31,398 nucleotides of DNA from DASSTY01 sp035760645 (GCA_035760645.1 DASTSO010000075.1:1-31398), one strand, 5' to 3'; shown: positions 1 through 8,528, numbered from the stretch's first letter. Made by a program: numbers and translations. The notes: a model not told the origin generated them from the letters alone.

Positions 1-3
1 TAT

Positions 4-74
4 GGCGGGAGGGCGTAAAGGCGGAAGGGGCTCCGTGCCACACGGAGCCCCTTCCGCCTTTCCGCCCTGCCGCC
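4..74 (-). terminator. Nested inverted repeat, terminator of the ispH operon
   Basis: Bases 17-37 and 41-61 form a perfect 21-bp stem around a 3-base loop. The pairing continues outward from 4-15 to 63-74 with one mismatch in 12, plus one mismatched pair at 16/62. It begins directly after the ispH stop codon (75-77). On the minus strand the 3' arm of the inner stem ends in CCTTT, so it can act as an intrinsic terminator, although the U-run is short. The outer arms are made of GGCGG/CCGCC blocks, as in the elements at 25696-25777 and 30986-31075. Confidence 0.75.
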
Positions 75-1322
75 TTACCGCCCGGCTTCCAGGACCCGCG
101 CCAGCTCCGCGCCCACCCCGGCCGTCTCGCACACCCGGGCGATGGTCTCGCCGATCTTGTTGTTCGGCGTCGAGGCGCCGGCGGTGATGCCGATGACGCG
201 GGCGTCGCCGAGCCAGGCGGTGTCGGTGACCTCGTGCTTCGCGCCCACCGGCTGGTGCCGGACCGTGCCGGCCGCGGGGTCGAGACAGTCGGCGTCCTCG
301 ATGTGGTAGCCGCGCACCCCCTTCTCCCGCGCGAGCGCGGCGAGGTGCGTCGTGTTGCTCGAGTTGTAGCCCCCGACGATGAGCATCAGGTCGAGCGGCT
401 CGCGCTCGTCGGCGAGCAGCTGCACGATCGCGTCCTGCCGCTCCTGCGTCGCCGAGCAGATCGTGTCGAAGCTGCGGAAGTGCTCGGCCTTGGCCGCCTC
501 GCCGTAGCGCGCGGCCATCGTCCGCCCGAACGCCGCGGCGATGGCGAGCGACTCGCCCGAGAGCATCGTCGTCTGGTTGGCGACGCCGATGCGCTCGAGG
601 TCGCGCGCGAAGTCGAAGCCCGGCGACACCGCCTTCTCGAACTTCGCCGCGAGCCGCGCCGCCTCCGCCGGATCGGCCGCCGCCCCGCCCCGCGCGATGA
701 AGTCCATCACCTCGCGCGCCTCGGCCATGTCGAAGACGACGAGGTAGCGGCCGCCCGGGTGCTTCATCGCCTGGCTCGCCGTCGACTTCGTCTCCTCGTG
801 CCACCACTTGCCGTGGATGACGGCCGTGAAGCCGTCGCGCGCGTACGACTCGACCCGCTTCCACACGCTCAGCACCGAGCCGCAAGTCGTGTCCACCAGG
901 ACGCAGCCCAGCGCCCGGAGGCGCTCGAAGTCCTTGAACGTGACGCCGAAGGCGGGCAGGATCACCACGTCCTCGGGCCGGATGCCCGAGAAGTCGAACT
1001 CGCCGTCCTCGCCGTGGCGGAGGAACTCGATCCCCATCGCCTGCAGCTTCCGGTTGACGTGCGGGTTGTGGATGATCTCGCCGACGAGGAAGAGGCGCCG
1101 GTCGGGAAACTTGGTGCGCGTCTCGTAGGCGTAGTCTACCGCGCGGTCCACGCCGTAGCAGAAGCCGAACTCGCGCGCGAGCCGGAACGTGAGCGGCCCC
1201 ACCGTGAGCCGGTAGTCGTTGGCGCGGAGCGCGTCCACCACCGTGCTGTGATAGTCGGCGGCGAGCTGGCCCTCGATGGCGCCCTTGAGGCCGAAACCCT
1301 TGCGGAAGTACGTCGTTTCCAT
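75..1322 (-). CDS. ispH: 4-hydroxy-3-methylbut-2-enyl diphosphate reductase (IspH/LytB)
   Basis: Last enzyme of the MEP isoprenoid pathway: a cytoplasmic 4Fe-4S protein that reduces HMBPP to IPP and DMAPP. The 415-residue protein has the three cluster cysteines in their usual settings: C55 (GFCYGVDRA), C147 (VDTTCGSV) and C289 (TICSATQERQ). It also has the EIIHNPHVN histidine segment and the substrate-binding run GGYNSSNTTHL (about 318-328). It is about 100 residues longer than the E. coli type. The extra N-terminus and the internal segment near 200-245 fit the long IspH form of cyanobacteria and plastids. The ATG lies 4 bases after the stop of the upstream lipoprotein gene, so it is the last gene of a four-gene operon. 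Identity is secure; the pairing with an outer-membrane protein has no obvious functional reason. Confidence 0.96.
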   Translation of the reverse strand: METTYFRKGFGLKGAIEGQLAADYHSTVVDALRANDYRLTVGPLTFRLAREFGFCYGVDRAVDYAYETRTKFPDRRLFLVGEIIHNPHVNRKLQAMGIEFLRHGEDGEFDFSGIRPEDVVILPAFGVTFKDFERLRALGCVLVDTTCGSVLSVWKRVESYARDGFTAVIHGKWWHEETKSTASQAMKHPGGRYLVVFDMAEAREVMDFIARGGAAADPAEAARLAAKFEKAVSPGFDFARDLERIGVANQTTMLSGESLAIAAAFGRTMAARYGEAAKAEHFRSFDTICSATQERQDAIVQLLADEREPLDLMLIVGGYNSSNTTHLAALAREKGVRGYHIEDADCLDPAAGTVRHQPVGAKHEVTDTAWLGDARVIGITAGASTPNNKIGETIARVCETAGVGAELARVLEAGR

Positions 1323-1326
1323 GCGC

Positions 1327-2022
1327 TCAATCTAATTCCGCGGGCCCGGCGCCGCGGGGGGGCCGGCCGCCCGAGTCGGTGCGGCAGAGCGGCCCGCCGG
1401 TCCGGAGCTCGACGCCCCGGAAGGTGGCGTCCACGTGCGCCACGCTGTCGCCGGTGAGCAGCCGGAGCCGGGCCCGGATCCGCCCGCCGAGCCGGCCGTC
1501 GGCGCCGCGCTCGAGGACGACCGCGCCGCTGTCACCCTGGAAGCCGAGGATCCGGGCCTTGTCGAGCCACCGCAGCCCGACCGTCGCCACCGGCGGCGCG
1601 CCCGCGGGGCCGGCGTGGCGCGGAGTCGAGTCCCGCGGAGTCGAGTCCCGCCGGGCCGAGTCCGTCCGCGCCGAGTCGGCCGCGGTCGCGGTGGCGGCCG
1701 TGCCGCCCGCGCCGGCGCGACGAACGGGGTAGGTCCCGGGCTGCGGCCCCGCGACGGGAAAGAGCGCGACGGCGAAGCCCGTGTCGCCCGCGAGCGCGAC
1801 GAGCTGGAGCCAGCGCGGGCCCGGGCACCACGCCCCCTCGACCGCGGCATCGATCGTCCCGCGCGCAGCGCCGCGCAGCGTGGCGTGCAGCTCCCCACTC
1901 GCCGCCCGCGTCGCGGGCTCGCTCGGGCGACAGCCCGCGAGCCCGAGCAGCGCGCCGAGCGCGGCCAGCGCGGCCAGCGCGGCGCGCGCGGTGGTCGCGG
2001 CGTCCGTCGTGCACGCGCTCAT
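1327..2022 (-). CDS. Putative lipoprotein, function unknown
   Basis: A 231-residue protein that I do not recognise. The N-terminus has a hydrophobic Ala/Leu stretch ending in a lipobox (LAGC, Cys31), so it should be lipidated and sit on a membrane facing the periplasm. The mature part holds a segment with the look of a beta-domain (about 45-95), a low-complexity linker of DSxR/DSTPR repeats (about 117-135, encoded by 15-bp tandem repeats) and a C-terminal part with ARLRLLTGDSVAHVDATF. Its ATG overlaps the stop of the outer-membrane barrel gene (2019-2022) and its stop lies 4 bases before ispH. A link with the barrel protein's work at the outer membrane is an inference from that coupling alone. 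Confidence 0.8.
   Translation of the reverse strand: MSACTTDAATTARAALAALAALGALLGLAGCRPSEPATRAASGELHATLRGAARGTIDAAVEGAWCPGPRWLQLVALAGDTGFAVALFPVAGPQPGTYPVRRAGAGGTAATATAADSARTDSARRDSTPRDSTPRHAGPAGAPPVATVGLRWLDKARILGFQGDSGAVVLERGADGRLGGRIRARLRLLTGDSVAHVDATFRGVELRTGGPLCRTDSGGRPPRGAGPAELD
1621..1680. repeat. 15-bp tandem repeat in lipoprotein linker
   Basis: Four 15-base units. The first two (1621-1635 and 1636-1650) are identical; the next two are diverged. They keep the frame and encode the Asp-Ser-x-Arg linker of the lipoprotein, so copy-number change would alter only linker length. Confidence 0.8.
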
Positions 2023-4253
2023 CGCGGCGCCTGGAACGCGATGTCGAGCCGCAGCCGCCGCGTGTAGACGGGCGCGAGCTGCCGGCTGACGTCGATGCGG
2101 ATCAGACTCGTCCGGAGGAGCGAGGAGTAGAGCGAGACGCCCACGCCGCCGCCCAGGAGCACGTCGCCCTGGAAGAGATCGGCCACGGGCGCCGCGCGGC
2201 CCGCGTCCACGAAGACGACCGGGCGGATCCCGCCGCCCCGGAGGAGCGACACGTCGAGCTGGGTCGCCCAGAAGCCCTGGCCCCGCTGGGTGCCGTACTC
2301 GAACCCGCGCACCGTCGCGGGCCCGCCCGCGCGGAAGGCCATCTGGGGCAGCGGGTCGCGCGTCGCGACGCCGGCCGAGAGGCGGAGCGTGGCGCCCTGC
2401 GTCCCGCCGAACGATGGATGCGCCGTCGCCCAGGCGCGGCCGGTCGTCCGCCGCGTCCCCGCCGCGCCGCCGGGCCCGCCGCCCAGCACGTCGGCGGCGA
2501 GAGTCCAGCCGAAGGGCTTCACGCCGATGAGCCGCGCCCGCCCGCCCACGTACGTCCCCTCGCTGATCGGCGGATTCGGCGCGAGCTCGCCGGTGCCGCC
2601 GAGCCAGTCGTTCACCGGCGCGCGCGCCTCGCGCGCGACGCTGCGCTGGCGCTCGACCCGGCTCGTGAGCTCGAGGTCGAGCCCGCTCGCGAGCGGCGTC
2701 GTCAGCCCCACGCTCGCGCCGCCGTCGGCGAGGTAGTAGTCGGCGTCGTCGTGCGCGGTGAAGAGCGCCTTCGCGCTGTTGGCGAGCGTGCGCCCCGGCG
2801 AGAGCGGGTCCACGTCGAGCACGTCGCGATAGAGGCTCACGGTGAGCCGCCCGCCCGGCGCGTCACGCACGGCCGAGAGCCGGCCGGTGACGCGCTCGTC
2901 GCCGAAGCCGTAGCGCACGGTGCCGTAGAGGTTGGTGAAGCTCACCGGGAGCCGCACCCGGTAGCCCGCGCCGAGCGAGAAGCCCTGCACCCGGTTGAAC
3001 TGGACCGCGTCGCCCAGGCGCTCGTAGCCGAAGCCGTGCGCGCGCTGACCGGTGAGCTCGTCGGGCAGCGTGCGCGTCAGCCGCGCGAGGTCGGCGCGCG
3101 CCGTGCGGATGCGCCGGGCGTCATCGGGCGCGAGCTCGACCCGGAGCGAGTCGCGCCACCCACCGTAGCGCGCGAGCGAGTCGTTCGAGGGGCGGTGGAT
3201 CTCCCACCGCCCGCCCGCCCAGCGCCCCGCGACCTCCACGCCCGTGAGACTGTCCCCCCGCTCGGCCCGGCGCTCGGCCCGGCGCTCCGCCCGGCGCTCG
3301 GCTCGGCGCTCGGCGCGCGTCGCGGGGGGTGCCGCGCCCGCGGCGGAATCGGGGAGCGGTACGGTGAAGACGAGCGGCGCGCCGGTATCGATCGCGTAGT
3401 CGCGGAACGTGGTCAGCGCCTCGAAGGCGACCACGATGCCGGTGAGCGGCACCTGCACGGTGCCCGAGACGCTCTGGCGCCACGGCATCCAGACGCGCCC
3501 GTCCTGCAGCGCGTACTCGAGGTCCGCGTCCACGCCGAGGATCCGGTTGGCGATCCCGTTGAGCCGGCGCGCGGTCGTGGAGTCCTCGCGACTCGGCCCC
3601 TCGGGCCGCGCCCAGAGCGCGGTGCCGACGTAGCGGAAGGTCCAGCGCACCACGGTGCCGCTCGCCGCGTCGATCCAGAGCCGGCCCGCCGTGAGGGCGG
3701 CGCCCAGGTGCGCGGGGCGCGCCTCGACGGCGTAGACCCGGAGCGGCGCGCGGCTGCCGGGCACCGTCACCCGCAGGCTGTCCACGATGGCGTAGCGGTA
3801 CCACGCGGGCCCCTCGGCCGCGAGCGGATGCAGCGCCGCGGTCGCCCCCGCCTCGCCGCCCAGGATGCGCACCGAGTCGCCCGGTGCGCGCGGCACGAAC
3901 CACGGCCGCCGGAAGCTGCTCGAGAGCTCCATCCCGCTCGAGCGGGCCCAGGTGCGGCGGCCCAGGACGTCCACCCGCAGGTCGTTCGGCGCGCGCCACT
4001 GCACGGCGAGCTCCTGCTCCTCCACGCCCAGCGTGGCGCCCTGTTCCCAGCGCCCGCGGGCGAGCTGGAAGCTCGCCCGATAGCGCAGGCGCGCGGTGTA
4101 GTCCGCGACGGCCGAGTCCTGGGCGCGGTGGCGCGCCATCGCGCGCTCGACCAGCGCCCGGGTGGCCGGGGTGGCGAAGGTCGGGAGAGTGTCGGAGACG
4201 GCGGAGGTGTGGAGCGCGAGGGCCGCGGCGGCCGCTAGGAGGGCTGGTCCCAT
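2019..4253 (-). CDS. Outer-membrane beta-barrel protein (Omp85/surface-antigen-like C-terminus)
   Basis: A 744-residue exported protein. The N-terminal 20 residues are hydrophobic (LLAAAAALALHTSA) and look like a signal peptide, though with no Arg/Lys in the n-region. Residues about 25-300 form a periplasmic part rich in beta-strands. Then comes a charged RAER repeat linker and, from about residue 400 to the end, alternating amphipathic strands. The segment GGPATVRGFEYGTQRGQGFW and the following VVFVDAGRAA resemble the last strands of Omp85/BamA-type surface antigens, which carry an (V)RG(F/Y) motif. The overall plan resembles DUF5686-type outer-membrane proteins of Bacteroidetes, but I cannot confirm the family. 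It overlaps the regulator upstream by 19 bases and the lipoprotein downstream by 4. A translocation or assembly role is inferred only. Confidence 0.75.
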   Translation of the reverse strand: MGPALLAAAAALALHTSAVSDTLPTFATPATRALVERAMARHRAQDSAVADYTARLRYRASFQLARGRWEQGATLGVEEQELAVQWRAPNDLRVDVLGRRTWARSSGMELSSSFRRPWFVPRAPGDSVRILGGEAGATAALHPLAAEGPAWYRYAIVDSLRVTVPGSRAPLRVYAVEARPAHLGAALTAGRLWIDAASGTVVRWTFRYVGTALWARPEGPSREDSTTARRLNGIANRILGVDADLEYALQDGRVWMPWRQSVSGTVQVPLTGIVVAFEALTTFRDYAIDTGAPLVFTVPLPDSAAGAAPPATRAERRAERRAERRAERRAERGDSLTGVEVAGRWAGGRWEIHRPSNDSLARYGGWRDSLRVELAPDDARRIRTARADLARLTRTLPDELTGQRAHGFGYERLGDAVQFNRVQGFSLGAGYRVRLPVSFTNLYGTVRYGFGDERVTGRLSAVRDAPGGRLTVSLYRDVLDVDPLSPGRTLANSAKALFTAHDDADYYLADGGASVGLTTPLASGLDLELTSRVERQRSVAREARAPVNDWLGGTGELAPNPPISEGTYVGGRARLIGVKPFGWTLAADVLGGGPGGAAGTRRTTGRAWATAHPSFGGTQGATLRLSAGVATRDPLPQMAFRAGGPATVRGFEYGTQRGQGFWATQLDVSLLRGGGIRPVVFVDAGRAAPVADLFQGDVLLGGGVGVSLYSSLLRTSLIRIDVSRQLAPVYTRRLRLDIAFQAPR
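3261..3320. repeat. 12-bp tandem repeat encoding the RAER linker
   Basis: Five 12-base units based on CTCGGCCCGGCG. The first two are identical and the rest differ by one to a few bases. On the minus strand they encode a repeated Arg-Ala-Glu-Arg linker between the periplasmic part and the barrel of the outer-membrane protein. Confidence 0.85.
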
Positions 4254-4696
4254 TTCGTGCGCCCGTCGCGGTGGAGCCCGTAGGCCTTGAGCCGGCGCCA
4301 GAGCGTCGTGCGGCTGATGCCGAGCGACTTGGCCGATTCGGCGAGCTTCCAGCCGTTCTGGTCGAGCGTGCGCACGATCGCGTCCTTCTCCCGCTCGGCC
4401 AGCGTCGTGGGACCTTCGATGCCCGGGATGAACATCGCCTCCCCCAGCTCGAGCCCGCCGATGCGCAGCGGCCGCAGCCGCCCGCCCATCGCCGCGAGCC
4501 GCGGCATCACGTCCTGCGACTCCTCGCCCGCCTCGAGCTCCATCTCCTCGAGCGCGCCGCGCGCCTGCTGGTTGGCGTAGATGATCCGTCCCTGCGGATC
4601 GAAGACGACCACCCCTTCGCTGAACCCGTCGAGGAGGGCCTTCGCGAGCGGACTGAAGACGGAGGGAAGCGAGTTGAGCGATTGAGTCTCGGCCAT
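4235..4696 (-). CDS. Short PAS-Fis transcriptional regulator
   Basis: A 153-residue protein. Residues about 18-65 look like a PAS sensor (LLDGFSEGVVVFDPQGRIIY, then ANQQARG). Residues about 108-147 are a Fis-type helix-turn-helix (LAEREKDAIVRTLDQNGWK, then LAESAKSLGISRTTLWRRLK). This is the start and end of an NtrC-type regulator without the central AAA+ ATPase, so it should not activate sigma54 promoters and more likely acts as a simple DNA-binding switch that senses a ligand or redox state. Its gene overlaps the barrel gene by 19 bases and heads the operon ending in ispH. A TATCTG box ends 6 bases before the ATG, and a perfect palindrome lies upstream at 4795-4813. Autoregulation is possible. 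Confidence 0.85.
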   Translation of the reverse strand: MAETQSLNSLPSVFSPLAKALLDGFSEGVVVFDPQGRIIYANQQARGALEEMELEAGEESQDVMPRLAAMGGRLRPLRIGGLELGEAMFIPGIEGPTTLAEREKDAIVRTLDQNGWKLAESAKSLGISRTTLWRRLKAYGLHRDGRTKWDQPS

Positions 4697-4702
4697 GGCT
4701 AC

Positions 4703-4778
4703 CAGATACGCCTCGGGCGCGGCGGCGGTTTCACTTCGGGACAGGGGACGACCGAGCCGCCCCCTGTGCTACAAGGTA
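4703..4778 (-). promoter_or_regulatory. Promoter region of the PAS-Fis operon
   Basis: Two -10-like boxes face the operon: TATCTG at 4703-4708, 6 bases before the ATG (would give a leaderless mRNA), and TACCTT at 4773-4778. From the second box transcription would begin near 4766, and the RNA would open with a hairpin whose 10-base arms (4757-4766 and 4742-4751, with some G-U pairs) enclose the loop CTCGG. No good TTGACA box accompanies either one. Confidence 0.4.
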
Positions 4779-4794
4779 TCCCGGGCGCCCCGCT

Positions 4795-4813
4795 TTGTTC
4801 CAGAGCGGAACAA
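4795..4813. promoter_or_regulatory. Palindromic operator-like site
   Basis: TTGTTCC-AGAGC-GGAACAA is a perfect 7+7 inverted repeat with a 5-base spacer. It lies 16 bases upstream of the TACCTT box, over the place of its -35 element. It is a plausible binding site for a dimeric helix-turn-helix protein such as the PAS-Fis product. It could instead be a weak transcription end for the DUF5694-like gene, whose stop is 21 bases away. Confidence 0.45.
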
Positions 4814-4833
4814 TACGGAGCCCCCGGCGCCGG

Positions 4834-5682
4834 TCAGTTCAGGTAGTCGCGCGCGGCCACCAGCTCGTAGTCCCCCGAGGCCTGCACGTACTGCCGCAGC
4901 CACGGACCGTGCCCCGCGCCGAAGAGCACGAGCACCCGCTCGTCCGGCGCGTCGATGATGCGCGTCAGATTGGCGAAGATGTGGAGGTTGCGGGCGTACC
5001 ACCCGCCGACGTCCGCGGCGCCGGGGTTCTCGCTGCCGTTGCCGATGCGCGCCTCGAGGAGATAGGCCCGCACCGTGAGCGAGTCCATCGCGGGGCTGTT
5101 GGCGAGACGGAAGGCCTCGACCATCGACATGCCGACCAGGCTGTCCAGCCGCGGCTTGATCTCCCGGACGAAGAACCCGTTCGCGCGCTCGACCAGCGCG
5201 CCCTGGCCATGCGCGCTGGCCCATCCCATCACCTCGCCGATCTGCATGTCCTGCCGGTAGTCGATCGGGTAGACGTGGGCGTGGCCCAGCAGCCGCGCGA
5301 GCCGGAAGGCGACCTGGTGGCGCTCGTCGCGCGTCAGGGTGAACTCGCCGCGGCGGTAGCGCTGGTAGTCGGCGTCGAAGGTGGTGTCGCCCCAGGGCGC
5401 CTCGATCGCGATCTTCGTCGGCCGGAAGCGCCGCAGCCGCCCGGCCAGCTCCGCGAGCTGTGCCTGACGGGCCGGGGCGAGCACGTCGTCGATGGCGACG
5501 TTGTGATGGTCACGCCCCGGGTTGTTCATGTGGCCGGTCCCGAGGATCATGACGTGCGGGCGGGTCGGCGCGGGCGAGGGCGGGGAGACGGCTCCCTGGG
5601 CGACGAGCACCGCCGGCGCGACCAGCGACAACAGCAGCGTGGCGAAGCGGGACGGGCAGCGGCGGCGCGAACGGGGTGGCAC
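4834..5682 (-). CDS. Secreted DUF5694/TraB-like protein
   Basis: A 282-residue protein starting at GTG, with a basic n-region and a hydrophobic stretch (FATLLLSLVAPAVLVAQG) that looks like a cleaved signal peptide. The mature part opens with VMILGTGHMNNPGRDHHNV and continues with ...FRPTKIAIEAPW, which matches the DUF5694 pattern (LGTxHxxNPGxDxxNV, FxPxKIAVE) of the TraB/GumN-like proteins. A second His motif is near the end (VLVLFGAGHGPWLRQYV). Families of this fold (TIKI/TraB) are suspected metal-dependent proteases, with conserved Gly-x-His and Glu residues as likely ligands. Here GTGH, E in AIEAPW and GAGH are candidates. The substrate is unknown. It lies 77 bases downstream of the helicase gene on the same strand and has GGAG 5 bases before the start. 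Confidence 0.8.
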   Translation of the reverse strand: MPPRSRRRCPSRFATLLLSLVAPAVLVAQGAVSPPSPAPTRPHVMILGTGHMNNPGRDHHNVAIDDVLAPARQAQLAELAGRLRRFRPTKIAIEAPWGDTTFDADYQRYRRGEFTLTRDERHQVAFRLARLLGHAHVYPIDYRQDMQIGEVMGWASAHGQGALVERANGFFVREIKPRLDSLVGMSMVEAFRLANSPAMDSLTVRAYLLEARIGNGSENPGAADVGGWYARNLHIFANLTRIIDAPDERVLVLFGAGHGPWLRQYVQASGDYELVAARDYLN

Positions 5683-5759
5683 GGGGGCTCCGGGGTCGAG
5701 GTTGCCCGCCGTACGACGCGCCCTGCCCGGGTGTTTCAGACTTCAACGTCCAGGGGTCC

Positions 5760-8528
5760 TCAGCGCTTGCCGCGTCTTCCCTGATGGCGCTGCCGGTAGC
5801 GAGGGCGGCCCTTGCCGCCTTCGCCGCTCCGTCCCTCCTCGCCCTCGCCGCGCCGCTGGTCGCCGCCGGCGTGCCCCCCGCGGGCGCCCGCGCGCCGCTC
5901 CCCACCCCCGCGCTCCTCGCGCCCACCTCGCCCTCCCCGCTCGCCCCGCTCGCCCCGCTCGCGGTCCCGCGCCCGGGCGGCCTGCACCCGCGCGCCGCCG
6001 CGCCGCTTGCGGCGGTCGCCCGGCTCGGGGGCGCGCGCGAGCCGCTCGCGCAGCTCCTCGAGGGTGGCGGCGAGCACCGGGTCCTCGCCCTTCCGGGCCA
6101 CGCCGAAGCGCAGCGGACGGTCGAGCACCGGGAGCTCGCGCTCCTGCACCCGGCGCGCCTGTCCCTCGCGCAGCCAGACGCGCGCGACGCCCTGCCCGCG
6201 CTCCACCTCGTAGTCGAGCGGCACCGCGTCGCCTCGCAGCGTGGTGTAGGCCGGCAGCTCGGCGAGCCGCTCGCGCTCGGCCCGGCCCACGAGCGCGTCG
6301 GCGTCGATCGCGAGCGGCGTCCGCAGGAAGTCGTCCATGCTCGTCACGTCGTCGAGCTGGCGGCGCACCAGCGCGCGGAGCTCGTGCGGGGCGATCCCCG
6401 GCAGCGTGCCGCCCGAGCGGCGCCACAGCTCGTCGAGCTCGCCCAGCGCGCGGCTCAGCCGGCCCTGGTCGGGGTGCCGCGTCTCACCGTCCACGAGCGC
6501 CTCGGCGAGCACGTCGCGCGCCTGGTCGCGGAGCGGCTCGGGGATGCGGCCGCGAATCTCCTCGGTGTCGGTATCGAGATCGAAGCCGAAGTAGGTGCGC
6601 CGGCGCGAGACCGCGAGCGCCTGGTGCCGCCGCGTGCCGACCAGGACCACCGTCGGCGCGCTCCACTGCGCGTACTCGTTGACGAGCTCGTAGGAGAGCG
6701 TCGTTCCCTCGATCGCCGCGCGCGGGATGCCGAAGCGGTCGGCGAAGTAGCGGAGATTGCCGGCCACCGCGCCCCAGGTGCCCGCCACCGACGTCTTCGA
6801 GACGCGCGCCTCCTGCCCGTCGGCGGTGTGCTCGTCGATGACGAGGTCGAACGGCATGTAGCGCGCGAGGAGCTCGGCGAACTTCCGGCGGATCTCCTTG
6901 TGCGCGTACGGCAGCTGCTTCGGCAGCGGCAGCTCGAGCGCCCGGTAGACCGACGCGGTGCCGAGCGCGATGTCCTCGATCGCCTTGACGAGCACGCCGC
7001 GCCGCTCGGCCCAGTCCTCGAGGCCCTCCTCGAAGAGATGCCGCGGCAGGCCGTACACCTCGCCCAGGTAGCCGTGCTGGTTCACCGCCTCGGCGAAGAC
7101 GTTGTAGGCGGTGAGGTGGTCGCTCCCGTTGGCGATCAGCCCGTGCAGGTCGCGCTCGTCGCGCGTCATGCGGTGGAGCGAGTCGATGTTGGAGCACACC
7201 GCGACGTAGGGGACGAGCGCGTCGTCGGCGTGCACCAGCAGCTCGGCCCACGGCCGCTCCACCGGCAGCGCCTCGACCTCGCGGCCGTAGGCGCTCAGGC
7301 GGCCGTTCTCCACGAGCCCGCGCGCCGTGAGCGTGCGCATCGCGCGCGCGTAGGCGATGCGATCGAGCGGCACCGGGAGGTCGAGGTCGCGCGCGTCCAC
7401 GCCGATCGCCGCGCAGGTGATCGCCACCCGCTCGGCGTCGCCCGCGAGCTGGAACTCGGGCGGCGTGGGCCGCAGCTCCTCGAAGACGAGGTCGCGGTCG
7501 CTCAGGATGTAGACCTCGCCCCCCGCGACGCGGCCGTGCACGCGGCCCGCCATCTGGAGGATCTCGTTCGCGCCGAGATACATCCGGTGCAGCACGTTGC
7601 GCCCGCGGTCGACCACGTTGCCGTAGCGCGCGTCGTAGACGACCACGGTGTCGAGGCCGCGGATGTTGAGCGCCGACTGCCCCGCGGCGGTCATCGCGAG
7701 CAGCCACGGCCGCTCGACCTCGCCCTCGAGGAAGGGGCGGATGACGCGGATCGGCTCGCCCCCGTGATAGAACGCGGTCGTGAGCCGGCGCCACTGCTCG
7801 CCCAGCTGCGCGGCGAGCTTCTCGACCTCGGCGCGCGTCGGCACGAACACGGCGACGCCGCGGCCCTCCTTGATGACGTGCCGCATGAAGCGGTCGTCGA
7901 GGAACTCGTCGGGCTGCTGCGGCAGCACCTTCACCGTCGCGCGGAGCGCGGGGTCGAAGGCGTAGCTCTCGAGCACGTCGGCGCTGTCGAGGTAGCGGGC
8001 GTAGAAGGTGGGATCCACCGTGGCGCTGAGCCAGATGAAGCGGCACCCGGCGCGCTTGCCGAGCGCGAGACAGAGCTCGAGCTCGGCCGAGGTCTGGTGG
8101 ATCTCGTCCACCACCACGGTGTCGTGCCCGGTGATGAGATCGTCCTGGAACCAGCGCCGCGCGATGCCGGTGGTGACGACGACGACATTCCACGACGGCG
8201 TCTCGGGCGTCGCCTCGCGCTCGCGGTTGACGACGCCCACCTGGAGCGGCGCCTGCAGGATCGCCTCGGCGATGGGCCGGATCGCGAGCGTCTTCCCGGT
8301 GCCGGTGCCCGCGACGATGCCGAAGCCCTTCCCCGCCGCGGCCCAGCGGCGCAGCTCCTCGCCGTGCTCGCGCTCGAGCACCGTCTCGAGGTGGAGGCCG
8401 AGGGCGAGCTCGATCGTCTCGCACGCGGCGCGGGTCGGCGCGATGACGATGATCCGGCCCTTCGGCGGCGCGGCGCGCCGGAACGCCTCGGGATCGGGCG
8501 GCAGCTGGTGGTCGCGCGTCGGGTGCAT
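5760..8528 (-). CDS. DEAH-box RNA helicase with RG-rich C-terminal tail
   Basis: A superfamily 2 ATP-dependent helicase of about 922 residues. Motifs in order: Walker A GTGTGKT (about residue 75), the DEIH box in VVVDEIHQ, SAT (WLSAT), motif V (TAAGQSALNIRG) and motif VI (QMAGRVHGRV), followed by a winged-helix/ratchet-like region. The layout resembles HrpA/HrpB-type DEAH proteins, which remodel RNA or RNP. The last ~95 residues are disordered, basic and full of RG/RGG/RER runs, a type of tail that binds RNA. I chose the ATG at 8526-8528. A TTG 12 codons upstream (8564) lies in the U-tract of the preceding terminator and adds residues with no helicase character. No clear Shine-Dalgarno site precedes the ATG. 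Confidence 0.9.
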   Translation of the reverse strand: MHPTRDHQLPPDPEAFRRAAPPKGRIIVIAPTRAACETIELALGLHLETVLEREHGEELRRWAAAGKGFGIVAGTGTGKTLAIRPIAEAILQAPLQVGVVNREREATPETPSWNVVVVTTGIARRWFQDDLITGHDTVVVDEIHQTSAELELCLALGKRAGCRFIWLSATVDPTFYARYLDSADVLESYAFDPALRATVKVLPQQPDEFLDDRFMRHVIKEGRGVAVFVPTRAEVEKLAAQLGEQWRRLTTAFYHGGEPIRVIRPFLEGEVERPWLLAMTAAGQSALNIRGLDTVVVYDARYGNVVDRGRNVLHRMYLGANEILQMAGRVHGRVAGGEVYILSDRDLVFEELRPTPPEFQLAGDAERVAITCAAIGVDARDLDLPVPLDRIAYARAMRTLTARGLVENGRLSAYGREVEALPVERPWAELLVHADDALVPYVAVCSNIDSLHRMTRDERDLHGLIANGSDHLTAYNVFAEAVNQHGYLGEVYGLPRHLFEEGLEDWAERRGVLVKAIEDIALGTASVYRALELPLPKQLPYAHKEIRRKFAELLARYMPFDLVIDEHTADGQEARVSKTSVAGTWGAVAGNLRYFADRFGIPRAAIEGTTLSYELVNEYAQWSAPTVVLVGTRRHQALAVSRRRTYFGFDLDTDTEEIRGRIPEPLRDQARDVLAEALVDGETRHPDQGRLSRALGELDELWRRSGGTLPGIAPHELRALVRRQLDDVTSMDDFLRTPLAIDADALVGRAERERLAELPAYTTLRGDAVPLDYEVERGQGVARVWLREGQARRVQERELPVLDRPLRFGVARKGEDPVLAATLEELRERLARAPEPGDRRKRRGGARVQAARARDRERGERGERGGRGGREERGGGERRAGARGGHAGGDQRRGEGEEGRSGEGGKGRPRYRQRHQGRRGKR

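Noticed and set aside
2418..4238. 606-codon plus-strand frame opposite the outer-membrane protein
   Set aside because: Composition is typical of antisense frames (RRRP, HRAR runs) and the minus-strand gene has a signal peptide and barrel motifs.
4703..4813. Sigma54 promoter for the PAS-Fis operon
   Set aside because: No TGGC-N8-TGC pattern is present, and the regulator has no AAA+ domain to activate sigma54.
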